Shown: positions 26,101 through 35,695 of the stretch, in pieces
Layout of the letters: the number at the start of each line of letters is the position of its first letter
Position numbering within the stretch: position 1 is the stretch's first letter
Origin: Lacinutrix sp. MedPE-SW
Lineage (GTDB): Bacteria; Bacteroidota; Bacteroidia; Flavobacteriales; Flavobacteriaceae
DNA: 48,264 nucleotides
NCBI RefSeq assembly: GCF_001874145.1
Contig: NZ_MPCX01000017.1
Span: forward strand, 1-48,264
Direction of reading: 5' to 3'
Notes under the pieces: model-generated
Database searches by the model: none
Told to the model about the DNA's origin: nothing
Seen by the model: only the letters and a program-made list of their open reading frames with translations
Translations under genes and position numbers: made by a program

Positions 26101-29100
26101 TAAATTTAGGTTTATTTCGTTTGAAGCTGGCCATAAAGCTTCTGAGGTTAAACCTGTAGAAACCTGAAGCGGTACTTCTATTTGATAGTAGTTTTGTGTT
26201 AAATCATTACCTAAACGAATAAAACCTACCAAGTCATTGTCTGATAATCCTGGTGTGTCTCCTTCTTCTGCATGAATAAACATTCTAATACGCTCGTATT
26301 GACGCATGTCTACACTAATATTTTTATAGACTGCTCTAGAATCTTTTGTTGGTAAATCGCAAACATTAACTACTAATGCTTGTTCATTTTGGTCTATTAT
26401 AGAGTTGTTATTGTTTAATCTCTCTGGTTCAATTCCTGGAGGTGAAGCATAACTACCGTCGTTTTCTTGAGTACTTACTGCTCCAACTGTAAAATCTGTA
26501 TCGCCAAAGTTAGGTGGTGTTGGTCCGCCATCTAAAGCTAATTGGTATCTTCTCCAATCACTTCTAACTAATTCTAAAGTACCAAAACGTAATGTTGTTT
26601 GCTCTTCGAAACCTTCTAAAAACATACGTGTAAAACGTATTGATCTAAAGTCTGTAATTTCATTTACTCTATCGTACTGCGTTATTGTTGGATCATCAAA
26701 TGTTGCTAATGGCACATTAACTGGTACTCTAAATTGGTACCAACGTACATTTGCAGTTTCACCATTTGGAAGAACACGCTGTACATTTTTTAAATCGACT
26801 ATAAATTCGCCAATTGGATTATTTGGAGCTATTTCATCTAAACTATTTTCTGGTAAATTAGCTCTACTTAACTCAAGATTATACTGAAAATAACTATCTA
26901 TAGTATTCATAGTATTATCACGGTTAATATCTTCAACGTCTGGTTGTGTAGTTGATCCTCTATCTGTATCACTAAAAGTATCTGGAGAGTTTCCTTCTAC
27001 TCCATTATATTTTTTATAACGCTCTAAAAGATTTCCTTCTTCACTTAAATAATACGAATAATTATCTGCTGATGGATCTGGTAAGGCTGCAACAAAACTT
27101 GGTATGTTTATGGGCTGTGCGCCATCTACAGTTTCGTCTACAATATTAGCTTCTTCAATATCATCGTAACCATCGTAACCAACATCTTGGTTAGCACGTT
27201 CTTGACCTTGAGAATCGAATGCGTAAATTAATGCTTGATTTTGCGGCACAGCATATGGTGTAATATCTGGATTGGTAATCATCGACACGTTTCCATCTTC
27301 TGGTAAACCATTTTCATACTGCTTTTTTCCATCTTTTAAAACATCTTCTGAAATACTACCTAAGTTGAACACTAATTTTCCACCAGGATTTAATGGATTT
27401 TCTTGAAATGGGTCTTGTAACCAAAATTCTATATATTCTACATTGGCTTGTTCAAAATCTGTAGATGTTATTTGTCTTGTAATACCAGCCCAACTTTGCT
27501 CTGGATTGGTAATAGTATTGCCATCTGGCTCTAAGTTTTCACCATTAAAATTATATGGTCCACGTTCGTCTGGATAATAAGTTAAATCTAATGTATTTAA
27601 AACTGTTGTTTGACCTTGTGCTATATCTTGCTGCGGAAATAACTCTTGTACAAATACTCTAGATGTATATAAACCAGAAACGTCATCATCGTCTACACCA
27701 TTTGGACGTTGACCGCTATAAAATATTGGGTCTATAGTGTACCAGTTTAATAAGGCTCTATCGTAACCATTTTGAAGTCCTTTTGCATCTTCATCTCGAC
27801 CTGTTTGAGGATAATTGCGACCAAGATCTAAAGGTCTACTTGAAATACGCCAAGCTTGTGGTGATTTTAAATCTATACCATTTTGGGTGCCTTCAAAATC
27901 ATCTATATATGCAGTTGCTTCACCATTAAAATCTGTTCCTTTTGGTGCTCCTGGTAAAAGGTATGCAAATTCTCCTCTTACTGAAAGATTTGATGGTGCA
28001 TCTGTATCTATATTTGGTAATTTATTTACTAATCTTGTAAAGAATGGAACCTCTGTAGAATAGTTACCATTAAAACCAAGTATGGTGTTATTAATTGGTT
28101 CACTATTATAATTTGCCTTTTGTGTAATTGGTCTTTCGTTTAAATTAACAAAAGTACCGCCAATAACAAAATTCTCATTAAATTGGTGCTGTACATTTAA
28201 GCCTGTAAAGCGTTTTGTTTGTTGTCCAAAAATAGAGTTATTCTCTGTTGTAACTTGAATTGGTGTATTAGATGCTTTTAAAGCTTCATCTAAAATTTGA
28301 ACACGACCTAGTTGATAATTTACAGTATAGTCTACACCTTCAACTAAAACACGACCGCCAGCTGTAACTTTAACAGATCCTTGTGGTATATTAAAACCAC
28401 CAATTGGTATACCTTCGCCTCCTTGAGATTTGTAACGTCCTTTTATTTGGAATTTATTTTTCTGTATTTCATCTAAAGCTGCAGTTTTGGTTGCTTTATA
28501 TAATAAATCGTAAACGTATTTCTCTTGGTTTGCATTGTTATACGTATCTGCTTCATAATCTATATCGTTATTAGCATCGTTACCATCATTATCTAAAACA
28601 TCAAATAAATAACGCCCAAAAGGTTCAACTTTTGTAAATACAACTTTTCCGTTTTCTGGAATAACAGTTATTCCTGAAACAAAATCGAAAAAACCATCAC
28701 CGTTAGTTTGAGGGTCGTTATTAAAATTTAGTCTATCTAAATTAAATAAACGTAATAATGTTGTTTCATTAATTACTACATCGTCATTTGTGTTTGCCGG
28801 AGTATTTTCTATATCAAATAAAGGGAACGGTTCACCTTCAACAGGCTTAATATAGTTTAATGGTGTTGCTTCGTTATAAAATATATTTAATTTAAAATCT
28901 TCTTGCGATAGTTGGTAAGCACCAGTATCGTAGATGTTTTTCATCATTAAATCCCATATAGGCTGCGATACACTAGTAATACTACTTTTTAATAATTTTA
29001 AAACTAGATTATTGTTTGTTACAACTGTTGTTTGTTCTCCTTGGGCGTTTGTTCCGTTTTGTACATCTGTTGCTTCTAAACCGTCATTTGCAAATTCACC

Positions 29101-30522
29101 AACTTGGTATACTTGACCACCTACTGTATATTGAAAGGCTACTGCTAGTACTTCATCATTATTCAATCTTTGATTTAAAGATATATAACCTAATTGAGTA
29201 TTTATAGTATATTCTTGACCTTCAATTAATTTTCGTGTATTTTCAAGTTTAGCATAATCGAAACCTTCATTAAAATTTGGTACTAAAATACCTTGTTCTA
29301 CTGTTGCTGTTTCTCTAATTGCTTCTGTTAATTGCGATCCAGCTCCACCAATATTTGTTGGGTCTAAACGGTTGTTTTGATTGCTTGGAAATGCATCTGG
29401 TCCAGCCGTTACAGCAACTCCAGGATTACCAATTACTCGTGATTCTCCTAAATCTTGTAGCGCTACAATATTTCTAACATTTTCTGTACGGTTGCTTCTG
29501 TTTGTTATCCAAACTTCTGCTCTTGTAATTTGCAATCCACGATTATCTATAAATGGATAACGCTCTAAGGCTTTATTATATGTATCTCTAAAATATTGAG
29601 CTAAAAAAAAGTGACGATTTTCATCGTAATCACGTATAAAAAAATCAAATTCATCTAATGTTCCGCCACCTTGAGCTACAACAGACCTTGTATCTGATTT
29701 TTGTTCTGAAAATACTCCTGTAATGGTAGTTTTACCAAACTGAAGTTGTGTTTTTACCCCAAATAAACTTTGTGCTCCAGTAATTAAGGAGCTATTAAGA
29801 GGCATGCTTACATTACCAACTTCGATTTTTTGAATAATATCATCTTCTGTTGGTGTGTATTCTAGCTTTACTAATTGTTGAAAATCGAAAGTTGCCTCGG
29901 TATCATAATTTGCAGTAACTTGCAATCTTGTTCCTACCTTACCTAATAAACTTAGGCTTATACGTTGGTCAAAATCAAATGTAAAATTACTTTGATTTCT
30001 AGGAGAAAAAGAAGGGTTTTCTTGTTTAGTGTACAACACACCTAAATCCATTTCTAAGGAACCTTGTGGTACAACCTCTATGGTATTACCTCCAAAAATG
30101 CTTTCAAAAAAACCTGAGTTTACGTAAAACTCTGGTAACAAATTCTTTTTTTGTTCCTCGCTTGTTTCCTTATTTGGGTCTAAAGCATCTATTTTGTCTT
30201 TATAATAGCTTTTAAGGTTTTCTGCAAATACTAAATCTTGATATTCTTTAGGTGTTAATATTAACGGGTATTTAATATCAAAACTCCCTACTTTCTCTGT
30301 ATAAACATAACGATCTGTAATTGGGTCGTAAGTATATTTAGACTCTACACTACTTGGATTTGGCATTTCAATATTACCCATACTAAATCCAGTTTTAGTA
30401 GAATCTGAAGCTACAGTAGGATCTGGATCTTGAGCAAAAGCAAATACTGATATCAGCATTGCTAATATTAAAACTATATTATGTTTAATCGATTTGTGAA
30501 AGTATAGGTTAGTTGTATTCAA
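23140..30522 (-). CDS. sprA: SprA, giant outer-membrane translocon protein of the type IX secretion system
   Basis: This 2460-residue protein has a signal peptide (about 1-31, ending FAFAQ). Length and content fit SprA/Sov: an N-terminal region with VEVVPQGSLEMDLGVLYTKQENP-like strands and FDFDQRISLSLLGKVGTRL, many aromatic beta-strands, and a C-terminal barrel closing with YTFSEYAISTAFPQTTIRSGITLRYNFGN. SprA forms a very large single-chain beta-barrel with a lateral gate through which T9SS substrates leave the periplasm; it is needed for gliding and for SprB display. It follows ruvA by 6 bp. Substrates may include both surface proteins at the window edges. Identification is firm. Confidence 0.96.
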   Translation of the reverse strand: MNTTNLYFHKSIKHNIVLILAMLISVFAFAQDPDPTVASDSTKTGFSMGNIEMPNPSSVESKYTYDPITDRYVYTEKVGSFDIKYPLILTPKEYQDLVFAENLKSYYKDKIDALDPNKETSEEQKKNLLPEFYVNSGFFESIFGGNTIEVVPQGSLEMDLGVLYTKQENPSFSPRNQSNFTFDFDQRISLSLLGKVGTRLQVTANYDTEATFDFQQLVKLEYTPTEDDIIQKIEVGNVSMPLNSSLITGAQSLFGVKTQLQFGKTTITGVFSEQKSDTRSVVAQGGGTLDEFDFFIRDYDENRHFFLAQYFRDTYNKALERYPFIDNRGLQITRAEVWITNRSNRTENVRNIVALQDLGESRVIGNPGVAVTAGPDAFPSNQNNRLDPTNIGGAGSQLTEAIRETATVEQGILVPNFNEGFDYAKLENTRKLIEGQEYTINTQLGYISLNQRLNNDEVLAVAFQYTVGGQVYQVGEFANDGLEATDVQNGTNAQGEQTTVVTNNNLVLKLLKSSITSVSQPIWDLMMKNIYDTGAYQLSQEDFKLNIFYNEATPLNYIKPVEGEPFPLFDIENTPANTNDDVVINETTLLRLFNLDRLNFNNDPQTNGDGFFDFVSGITVIPENGKVVFTKVEPFGRYLFDVLDNDGNDANNDIDYEADTYNNANQEKYVYDLLYKATKTAALDEIQKNKFQIKGRYKSQGGEGIPIGGFNIPQGSVKVTAGGRVLVEGVDYTVNYQLGRVQILDEALKASNTPIQVTTENNSIFGQQTKRFTGLNVQHQFNENFVIGGTFVNLNERPITQKANYNSEPINNTILGFNGNYSTEVPFFTRLVNKLPNIDTDAPSNLSVRGEFAYLLPGAPKGTDFNGEATAYIDDFEGTQNGIDLKSPQAWRISSRPLDLGRNYPQTGRDEDAKGLQNGYDRALLNWYTIDPIFYSGQRPNGVDDDDVSGLYTSRVFVQELFPQQDIAQGQTTVLNTLDLTYYPDERGPYNFNGENLEPDGNTITNPEQSWAGITRQITSTDFEQANVEYIEFWLQDPFQENPLNPGGKLVFNLGSISEDVLKDGKKQYENGLPEDGNVSMITNPDITPYAVPQNQALIYAFDSQGQERANQDVGYDGYDDIEEANIVDETVDGAQPINIPSFVAALPDPSADNYSYYLSEEGNLLERYKKYNGVEGNSPDTFSDTDRGSTTQPDVEDINRDNTMNTIDSYFQYNLELSRANLPENSLDEIAPNNPIGEFIVDLKNVQRVLPNGETANVRWYQFRVPVNVPLATFDDPTITQYDRVNEITDFRSIRFTRMFLEGFEEQTTLRFGTLELVRSDWRRYQLALDGGPTPPNFGDTDFTVGAVSTQENDGSYASPPGIEPERLNNNNSIIDQNEQALVVNVCDLPTKDSRAVYKNISVDMRQYERIRMFIHAEEGDTPGLSDNDLVGFIRLGNDLTQNYYQIEVPLQVSTGLTSEALWPASNEINLNLEVLQKIKSLGISNMTLSNPTATFYDVVNGEPVQLPTGTSEFQGYTEGQQRVAIKGNPNFGAVRTLMVGVKNATEFDTCGEVWFNELRLSGLDNEGGWAAIMSVDTNLADFMNVSATGRMSTAGFGSVDQGPQERSREDVKQYDVVTNVNVGQLLPKKWGLQIPFNYGQAEELITPEYDQQYKDIKLQTRLDAAETNEERETIKEQSEDFTKRQSINFIGVRKVRTGDSKPRFYDVENLTLNYSFNKVDHRDFEIERSVDKLVRTGVNYAYNFEPKVIEPFKANDSLFTNKYWKILKDFNVNLLPTSLTVNTDYNRQFNRQRFREVELGGDNIGLEELFRRNYTFDFQTNLNWNLTKALSLNFSVANNNIVRNYFKDNIINGEQDSTLDVWDGFFDVGDPNRRSQLIGINYELPLNKIPTLNFLKASYSYSGQFQWQKGSDLYGNLPIDTYDEQGNVVASNTYDLGNTISNGNSHNINSTLDMNKLYKYLGIAKKRNVRASDKVSRVKRGTPPGSNNKIAQQPKKKRNGLANFGIGILTSVKRIQVNYSENNGTYLPGYLDTPGFLGTSKPTLGYTFGSQSDVRQTAARNGWLTSFPDFNQQYTKTQTRQLDLSANLEPVNDLKIDLVGFRTYAENYAENYRVENNEYISLTPNTFGNFRISSFTLPTAFSKSDENQSQAFDDFRENRLVIAKRLAQNKGIDTNNPNNLDAEGYPLGFGKTSQAVLLPAFVSAYTGQKANKTKLGALRNIPIPNWDIKYTGLMKFAWFKKRFKRFSLSHGYRSDYSVGQFRTNLDYNAIDFGVAYQSQPSESLDQAGNFKNQEIYSNVNLTELFSPLIRVDMEMKNSVKVLAEIRKDRLLSLSFDNNLMTEIQGKEYTLGLGYRFKDVRIKTKLAGPKQSIVSDLVMEANLSLRDNKTIIRYLDLENNQITNGQTIYGLKYNANYSFSKNLTGIFYFDYTFSEYAISTAFPQTTIRSGITLRYNFGN

Positions 30523-30528
30523 AATCTA

Positions 30529-31110
30529 CTATAAATTTTTTAAAGCTAGTTTAATTATGGCTTCTACCGAAGCTTCTGGCTGAGCTACAACAATTTTGTC
30601 GACCACTCGTTCTGCTTGTTTCTTGGCAAAACCAAGAACTTCTAAAGCAGATAACGCTTCATCTTTGTTGGTATTGTTTCTATTAACAGAAACTTCGTCT
30701 ATATCGTAAATTTTAAGAATTTTATCTTTTAAATCTAAAATAACACGTTGGGCAGTTTTTGCTCCAATACCTTTTATAGATTGTATTAAGGCAACATCTG
30801 CAGTAGCAATACCTTCACGAATTTGTTTTGGCGTTAAAGAAGACAGCATGGTTCTAGCAGTATTTGTACCAATACCACTAACCGAAATTAGTAATCTAAA
30901 AACCTCACGTTCGCCTTTTGTAAAGAAACCATATAAACTATGAGCGTCTTCTTTAACCTGCAAATGAGTAAATAAATGAATGCTTTCTTGGTCTGGAATT
31001 TGGGAAAATGTATTTAATGATATATTTAATAAATATCCAACACCGTTGCAGTCTATTACAACATCGGTTGGATTTTTTTCCACCATTTTTCCCTTTATAT
31101 GTGTGATCAT
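30529..31110 (-). CDS. ruvA: Holliday junction branch migration protein RuvA
   Basis: This 193-residue protein starts MITHIKGKMVEKNPTDVVID, the normal RuvA N-terminal OB-fold. The tetramerising helix-hairpin-helix region shows ISVSGIGTNTARTML and IKGIGAKTAQRVILDLKDK. The C-terminal domain III (about 145-193) contacts RuvB. RuvA and RuvB drive branch migration of Holliday junctions. Here ruvA is separate from ruvB (41882-42904), about 11 kb away. A -7 box lies 23 bp before the ATG. Confidence 0.97.
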   Translation of the reverse strand: MITHIKGKMVEKNPTDVVIDCNGVGYLLNISLNTFSQIPDQESIHLFTHLQVKEDAHSLYGFFTKGEREVFRLLISVSGIGTNTARTMLSSLTPKQIREGIATADVALIQSIKGIGAKTAQRVILDLKDKILKIYDIDEVSVNRNNTNKDEALSALEVLGFAKKQAERVVDKIVVAQPEASVEAIIKLALKNL

Positions 31111-31132
31111 CTACAATTTCTTCTTAAGCATT

Positions 31133-31140
31133 CAAATGTA
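31133..31140 (-). promoter_or_regulatory. Bacteroidota -7 box for ruvA-sprA
   Basis: TACATTTG on the minus strand is an exact TAnnTTTG match in the 73-bp gap after the malic enzyme gene. It suggests that sprA is transcribed from a ruvA promoter. No clear -33 element was seen. Confidence 0.5.
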
Positions 31141-31183
31141 AGAAAATTATTGGACTTAAAATTATGTTAAATAAAGGTTTAGA

Positions 31184-33460
31184 TTATGATTGTTTTCCTT
31201 TTTGCTGGGCATCAATTACAGCGATAGCAGTCATGTTTACAATCTCATCTACACTAGCGTCAAGTTGAAGAATGTGAACTGGTTTTCGTAATCCCATCAT
31301 TATTGGGCCTATAGATTCTGCTTTATTTAATTCTTTTAAAAGCTTATACGTAATATTTGCAGACTCTAAGTTTGGAAATATTAATGTATTTACTTTGTGT
31401 CCAGATAATTTTGAAAACGGAAAAATATCTTGAAGCATTTTACTATTTAATGCAAAATCTGTTTGTAACTCTCCATCAACTAATAAATCTGGATGTCTTC
31501 TATGTAAATAAGAAACAGCTTCGCGTACTTTTGTTGCAGTTTGGTCTTTTGAAGAACCAAAGTTTGAATAGCTTGTCATTGCCATTACTGGTGTCATACC
31601 AAACATTTTTACAACGCTAGATGTCATTTGAGCAATTTTTACTAAATCTTTAGCCGAAGGATTTATATTTATTGAAGTATCACTTAAAAACATTGGTCCA
31701 CGCTCGGTCATCATAACGTTTGTTGTTGCAATTCTTGTAGATCCTGGCGCAAGCCCAATAAGCTCTAACATTGGTTTTACAACTTGTGGATAACTACGTG
31801 AATAACCAGATATTAAAGCATCGGCATCACCTTCATTTACCATCATTGCAGCAAAGTAGTTACGTTCACGCATTAATTTTTGAGCTTCTAATAATGTAAC
31901 TCCACGACGTTTTCTTTGCTCCCAATATACTTGAGCATATTTATTTTTTTGTTCTACTTGCTCGTCTGATTTTGGGTCTATTATAGGAACATCTGCAAAA
32001 AATTCAATTTCTTCTTTTAGCTTTTCAATTTGCTCTTTTCTTCCTAATAAAACAGGAATGGCTATACCTTCATCATGAACAATTTGCGCTGCTTTTAAAA
32101 CATCTATATGGTCTGCTTCTGCATAAACAACACGTTTTGGATTTGTTCTTGCTCTATTTAATAATAATCTTACAATTTTATTGTCTGACCCTAAACGTTC
32201 TAATAAAGAATCTCTATACTTATCCCAATCTACAATTGGTTCTTTTGCTACACCACTATCCATAGCTGCTTTTGCTACTGCAGGAGGAACTTCGGCAATT
32301 AATCTTGGATCAAAAGGTTTTGGTATAATATAGTCTTTACCAAAAGTTAACCTTGTTTCGTTATATGCAATATTTACTTGTTCTGGCACAGATTCTTTAG
32401 CTAATTTAGCTAATGCTTTTACTGCCGCCATTTTCATTTCTTCGTTAATTTTTGTGGCACGTACATCTAATGCTCCACGAAATATAAACGGAAATCCTAA
32501 TACATTATTTACTTGGTTAGGGTGATCGCTTCGGCCAGTAGCCATAATTATATCATCTCTAGTATCTATTGCTAGTTCGTAACTAATTTCTGGATCTGGA
32601 TTTGCCATTGCAAAAACAATAGGATTTTTTGCCATGGTTTTTAACATGTCTTGAGACACCAAATTACCAACAGAAAGCCCTAAAAACACATCGCTATTTA
32701 CCATTGCCTCTGCTAAACTATTGTATTTAATAGTTGTTGCATATTTTATTTGGCTATCAAGTAAATCTGTCCTGTCTTTATGTAATACGCCTTCACTATC
32801 AAACATTGTTATGTTTTCTAGCTTAACACCTAAAGCAACATATAAGTTTACACAAGCCATTGCAGCAGATCCTGCTCCAGATACTACAACTTTTACTGTT
32901 TTTATATCTTTTTCTGCTATTTCTAAAGCATTTAATAATGCAGCCGATGAGATTATGGCTGTACCATGCTGGTCGTCATGCATTACAGGAATATCAAGTT
33001 CTTCTTTTAAACGCTTTTCAATTTCAAAAGCTTCTGGCGCTTTAATATCTTCAAGGTTTATACCTCCAAATGTTGGTGCTATATTTTTTACAGTTTCTAT
33101 AAAAGCGTCAACATCTTCTGTATCTACTTCAATATCGAAAACATCTATATCTGCAAAAATTTTAAACAGTAAACCTTTACCTTCCATAACTGGCTTAGAG
33201 GCTTCTGGACCAATATTTCCTAATCCTAAAACGGCTGTACCATTAGATATTACAGCAACTAAATTACCTTTAGCTGTATATTTATATACGTTATTTACGT
33301 CTTTTTTTATTTCTAAACAAGGCTCTGCAACACCGGGAGAATAGGCTAAAGCTAAATCTCTTTGCGATGCATATTTTTTTGTAGGAACAACTTTTATCTT
33401 TCCTGGAGTTGGCTTTGCATGATATACTAAGGCTTCTCTTCTTTTGCTTTGTTTGCTCAT
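31184..33460 (-). CDS. maeB: NADP-dependent malic enzyme fused to a phosphotransacetylase-like domain
   Basis: This 758-residue protein has the MaeB layout. Residues about 1-425 are the malic enzyme, with LALAYSPGVAEPC, VMHDDQHGTAI, the nucleotide-binding VVSGAGSAAMACVNL, and ATGRSDHPNQVNNVLGFPFI. Residues about 430-758 are a phosphate acetyltransferase-like domain, which in this family is regulatory and not active as Pta. The enzyme oxidatively decarboxylates malate to pyruvate, yielding NADPH. The ATG at 33460 lies 23 bp after a -7 box. It appears to be a single-gene unit. Confidence 0.95.
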   Translation of the reverse strand: MSKQSKRREALVYHAKPTPGKIKVVPTKKYASQRDLALAYSPGVAEPCLEIKKDVNNVYKYTAKGNLVAVISNGTAVLGLGNIGPEASKPVMEGKGLLFKIFADIDVFDIEVDTEDVDAFIETVKNIAPTFGGINLEDIKAPEAFEIEKRLKEELDIPVMHDDQHGTAIISSAALLNALEIAEKDIKTVKVVVSGAGSAAMACVNLYVALGVKLENITMFDSEGVLHKDRTDLLDSQIKYATTIKYNSLAEAMVNSDVFLGLSVGNLVSQDMLKTMAKNPIVFAMANPDPEISYELAIDTRDDIIMATGRSDHPNQVNNVLGFPFIFRGALDVRATKINEEMKMAAVKALAKLAKESVPEQVNIAYNETRLTFGKDYIIPKPFDPRLIAEVPPAVAKAAMDSGVAKEPIVDWDKYRDSLLERLGSDNKIVRLLLNRARTNPKRVVYAEADHIDVLKAAQIVHDEGIAIPVLLGRKEQIEKLKEEIEFFADVPIIDPKSDEQVEQKNKYAQVYWEQRKRRGVTLLEAQKLMRERNYFAAMMVNEGDADALISGYSRSYPQVVKPMLELIGLAPGSTRIATTNVMMTERGPMFLSDTSININPSAKDLVKIAQMTSSVVKMFGMTPVMAMTSYSNFGSSKDQTATKVREAVSYLHRRHPDLLVDGELQTDFALNSKMLQDIFPFSKLSGHKVNTLIFPNLESANITYKLLKELNKAESIGPIMMGLRKPVHILQLDASVDEIVNMTAIAVIDAQQKGKQS

Positions 33461-33482
33461 AATTTATATTTAATAGAACACG

Positions 33483-33490
33483 CAAATTTA
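33483..33490 (-). promoter_or_regulatory. Bacteroidota -7 box for maeB
   Basis: TAAATTTG on the minus strand matches TAnnTTTG exactly, 22 bp before the ATG at 33460. Confidence 0.5.
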
Positions 33491-33584
33491 AGAATACTCA
33501 ATCGTTTAAGCTCACATTTTTTTGAATGATTTAGTTTAAAAGTTTGAACAGGAAAAATGATAGAAATAAAACTTTAAAAAAAAT

Positions 33585-34517
33585 CTAACTTATAAGTTTG
33601 GATAAAATATTAATATTATCTGGAAGTCTACCTACATTTTGCAGTTTAAGCGCTGCCAATTTTAAAGCTATTTTTAAACTATCTTCCATAGAATTTTTCT
33701 TTATATAGGCGAATAGGAAACCTGACCAAAAAGCATCTCCTGCTCCTGTTGCGTCCATTACCTTTTTAATATCTATTGCTGGAAGTGAAATTTCCGATTT
33801 TCCTTTTTGCGAAAGCACTACTCCTTTTTCTCCTAATGTTAGGCACACTATTTCAACACCTGAATTATGGAAGAAATCAAAAATTTCTTTATGTGATTTC
33901 TTTGTATTAAATAACCTTTCCATATCATCTTCACTAATTTTAACTAAAGGATTATAGCTACAATACTCTTTTATTACTTCTACAGCTAATGCTCTATCTG
34001 GCCATATTTTTTCAGAAAAATTTACATCGATACTAAGTTTACAACCAGCATTTACTGCTTCTTTAGCTTTTTTAAGTATAGTGTCTCGTGCTGGATTTTT
34101 ACTTAATGCAAAACATGTAGTATGAAATATTTTGGTTTGCTGGAGTGTTTTTAACTCTATTTGTTTTTCTGTTATTATAAAATCTGACTTACGGTATGCC
34201 ACAAAATCTGGCGTATCTGTAGATCTTGAAACAAAAATTGTACTCGTTGGCTCTGTCTCTAGTGCTAGAATATTATTTACGTTAATATTAACTTCTTTTA
34301 ATCTTTGTAGTATATATTCTCCAAAACCATCTTTTCCTATTGTTGCTACTAAGGCTGATTTTAAACCTAAACGAGACGTATTCATTGCTACATTAGTAGG
34401 AGAACCTCCTAAATACCTATGATAATCTCTTGTTTGGTTGATATTAACACCTTGTTGGTGACCTATAAAATCTACTAATGCTTCACCTACGCAAAGTATA
34501 TCTATTTCTCTTTCCAT
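33585..34517 (-). CDS. PfkB-family carbohydrate kinase, probable fructokinase
   Basis: This 310-residue protein shows the ribokinase fold motifs: DILCVGEALVDFIGHQQG at the N-terminus, YLGGSPTNVAMNTSRLG in the sugar-binding region, and the C-terminal DATGAGDAFWSGFL (about 251-264) with the catalytic aspartate. It most resembles fructokinases. It starts 1 bp after the invertase-like gene, the tightest spacing possible without overlap, and is last in the MFS-GH100-kinase run. Phosphorylating the fructose set free by an invertase fits. Exact sugar specificity is inferred from context. Confidence 0.88.
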   Translation of the reverse strand: MEREIDILCVGEALVDFIGHQQGVNINQTRDYHRYLGGSPTNVAMNTSRLGLKSALVATIGKDGFGEYILQRLKEVNINVNNILALETEPTSTIFVSRSTDTPDFVAYRKSDFIITEKQIELKTLQQTKIFHTTCFALSKNPARDTILKKAKEAVNAGCKLSIDVNFSEKIWPDRALAVEVIKEYCSYNPLVKISEDDMERLFNTKKSHKEIFDFFHNSGVEIVCLTLGEKGVVLSQKGKSEISLPAIDIKKVMDATGAGDAFWSGFLFAYIKKNSMEDSLKIALKLAALKLQNVGRLPDNINILSKLIS

Positions 34518-34518
34518 T

Positions 34519-35694
34519 TTAAGCTAATAATCTTTTTCCTAAAATATATTGTTGTAAAGCAACCTCACCAGCTGCGCTCCATGTACAATATTCTACTCCT
34601 GTAGGATTTCCTGTTTTACTGTTAAAGTTTTCGTAGAATTTAAATTGCTCTACGCTATTTATTTTTTTTATTTGATGTAATACATCTTTAGCTTTTTCTG
34701 CATGGTTTTTAACTAAACTCATACCATAAAAACCATTTACCATTTGCCATGTTCCACCATTATGAAACTCGTAAGGAATGTTTCTAAATTCATACTTACA
34801 GTTGTTTTCTAGAAGTTTCCAATCTTCATGATTTTCTTTTATGGGTTCCCAAAATGCAGGTAACAACTTTAATGGTAAAGCTGCTCTCAAATTTTCGGAA
34901 TAATTAATAATTTCTTCTTGAAAATCTATGGCTCCCAACCCAATTAAAAGCGCTATACTATTTCCTAAAGCATCGAACATCGTTTGATAACCAGAAGGAT
35001 TTATTGAAGCCATCCAAAACTTTTCTTTTTTTAGTTTTTTATAAGCATTAGGATGAAAAGGGTTACTATAATTTGTTTTACGATAATTTCCTGTAAGTTT
35101 TTCTGTAACAATATCTATTTTGGTTTGATATTCTTTATTAGGAAACAAACTATTTATACATTTTAGCGCCCATAATCTTAATACTTGATCGTAAAAAATA
35201 TGGCCTTCGGTAATATACTCGTCTGCCCAGTTTCCAGATCTAGGAACATATACAAGATGATTGTTATTAAATTCCCAAGCTTGTAAAAGTTTCAAACCTT
35301 TATCCATTTTTGCTTTTAAATTTTCAGCAAAACTCAAGTTATTTGTTAAATGTGCATAATTACAAATTCCAATTATAAACCATGAAATTGTATCTACTCT
35401 TCCGGCTAATCCTCCAAAACTAACTTCTACTTCATTTTTTTCTGTAAAAAACACATTTGATGGAATATGACCTAATTCATGTTGATTCTCTGCAAGAGTC
35501 GTTAATGTATTTTTAAATGTTTCTGTTAAACTTAAATCGCCATCTAATAGTGCTGCTAAACCACAAATTACACCATCTCTAGCCCAAACTCTCTTATAAT
35601 TTGTTATGTCACTAGCACTTGCCAAGAATCCTTTGTCTGTTCTTGCTCGAGCCAATAATTCTACCGCTTTTGTATATGATTTTTCTTTTATCAT
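34519..35694 (-). CDS. Glycoside hydrolase, GH100 (alkaline/neutral invertase)-like
   Basis: This 391-residue protein has no signal peptide and so is cytoplasmic. It shows YKRVWARDGVICGLAALLDGD near residue 33, which parallels the YDQVFxRDFVPSxLAFL block of plant and cyanobacterial invertases. Near 305-320 NIPYEFHNGGTWQMVNGF parallels NTPWSYHNGGNWP, and near 362-380 CTWSAAGEVALQQYIL parallels QTWTIAGFL. GH100 enzymes hydrolyse sucrose to glucose and fructose. The alternative is another (alpha/alpha)6 family such as amylo-alpha-1,6-glucosidase. The neighbours, a disaccharide-type transporter and a fructokinase, support sucrose. Its start lies 1 bp after the transporter stop. Confidence 0.75.
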   Translation of the reverse strand: MIKEKSYTKAVELLARARTDKGFLASASDITNYKRVWARDGVICGLAALLDGDLSLTETFKNTLTTLAENQHELGHIPSNVFFTEKNEVEVSFGGLAGRVDTISWFIIGICNYAHLTNNLSFAENLKAKMDKGLKLLQAWEFNNNHLVYVPRSGNWADEYITEGHIFYDQVLRLWALKCINSLFPNKEYQTKIDIVTEKLTGNYRKTNYSNPFHPNAYKKLKKEKFWMASINPSGYQTMFDALGNSIALLIGLGAIDFQEEIINYSENLRAALPLKLLPAFWEPIKENHEDWKLLENNCKYEFRNIPYEFHNGGTWQMVNGFYGMSLVKNHAEKAKDVLHQIKKINSVEQFKFYENFNSKTGNPTGVEYCTWSAAGEVALQQYILGKRLLA

Positions 35695-35695
35695 T

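Noticed and set aside
32721-33344. 207-residue open frame antisense to the malic enzyme gene.
   Set aside because: It lies wholly within strongly conserved maeB codons and its translation is low-complexity S/T/I-rich with no recognisable motif, as expected from the complementary frame.
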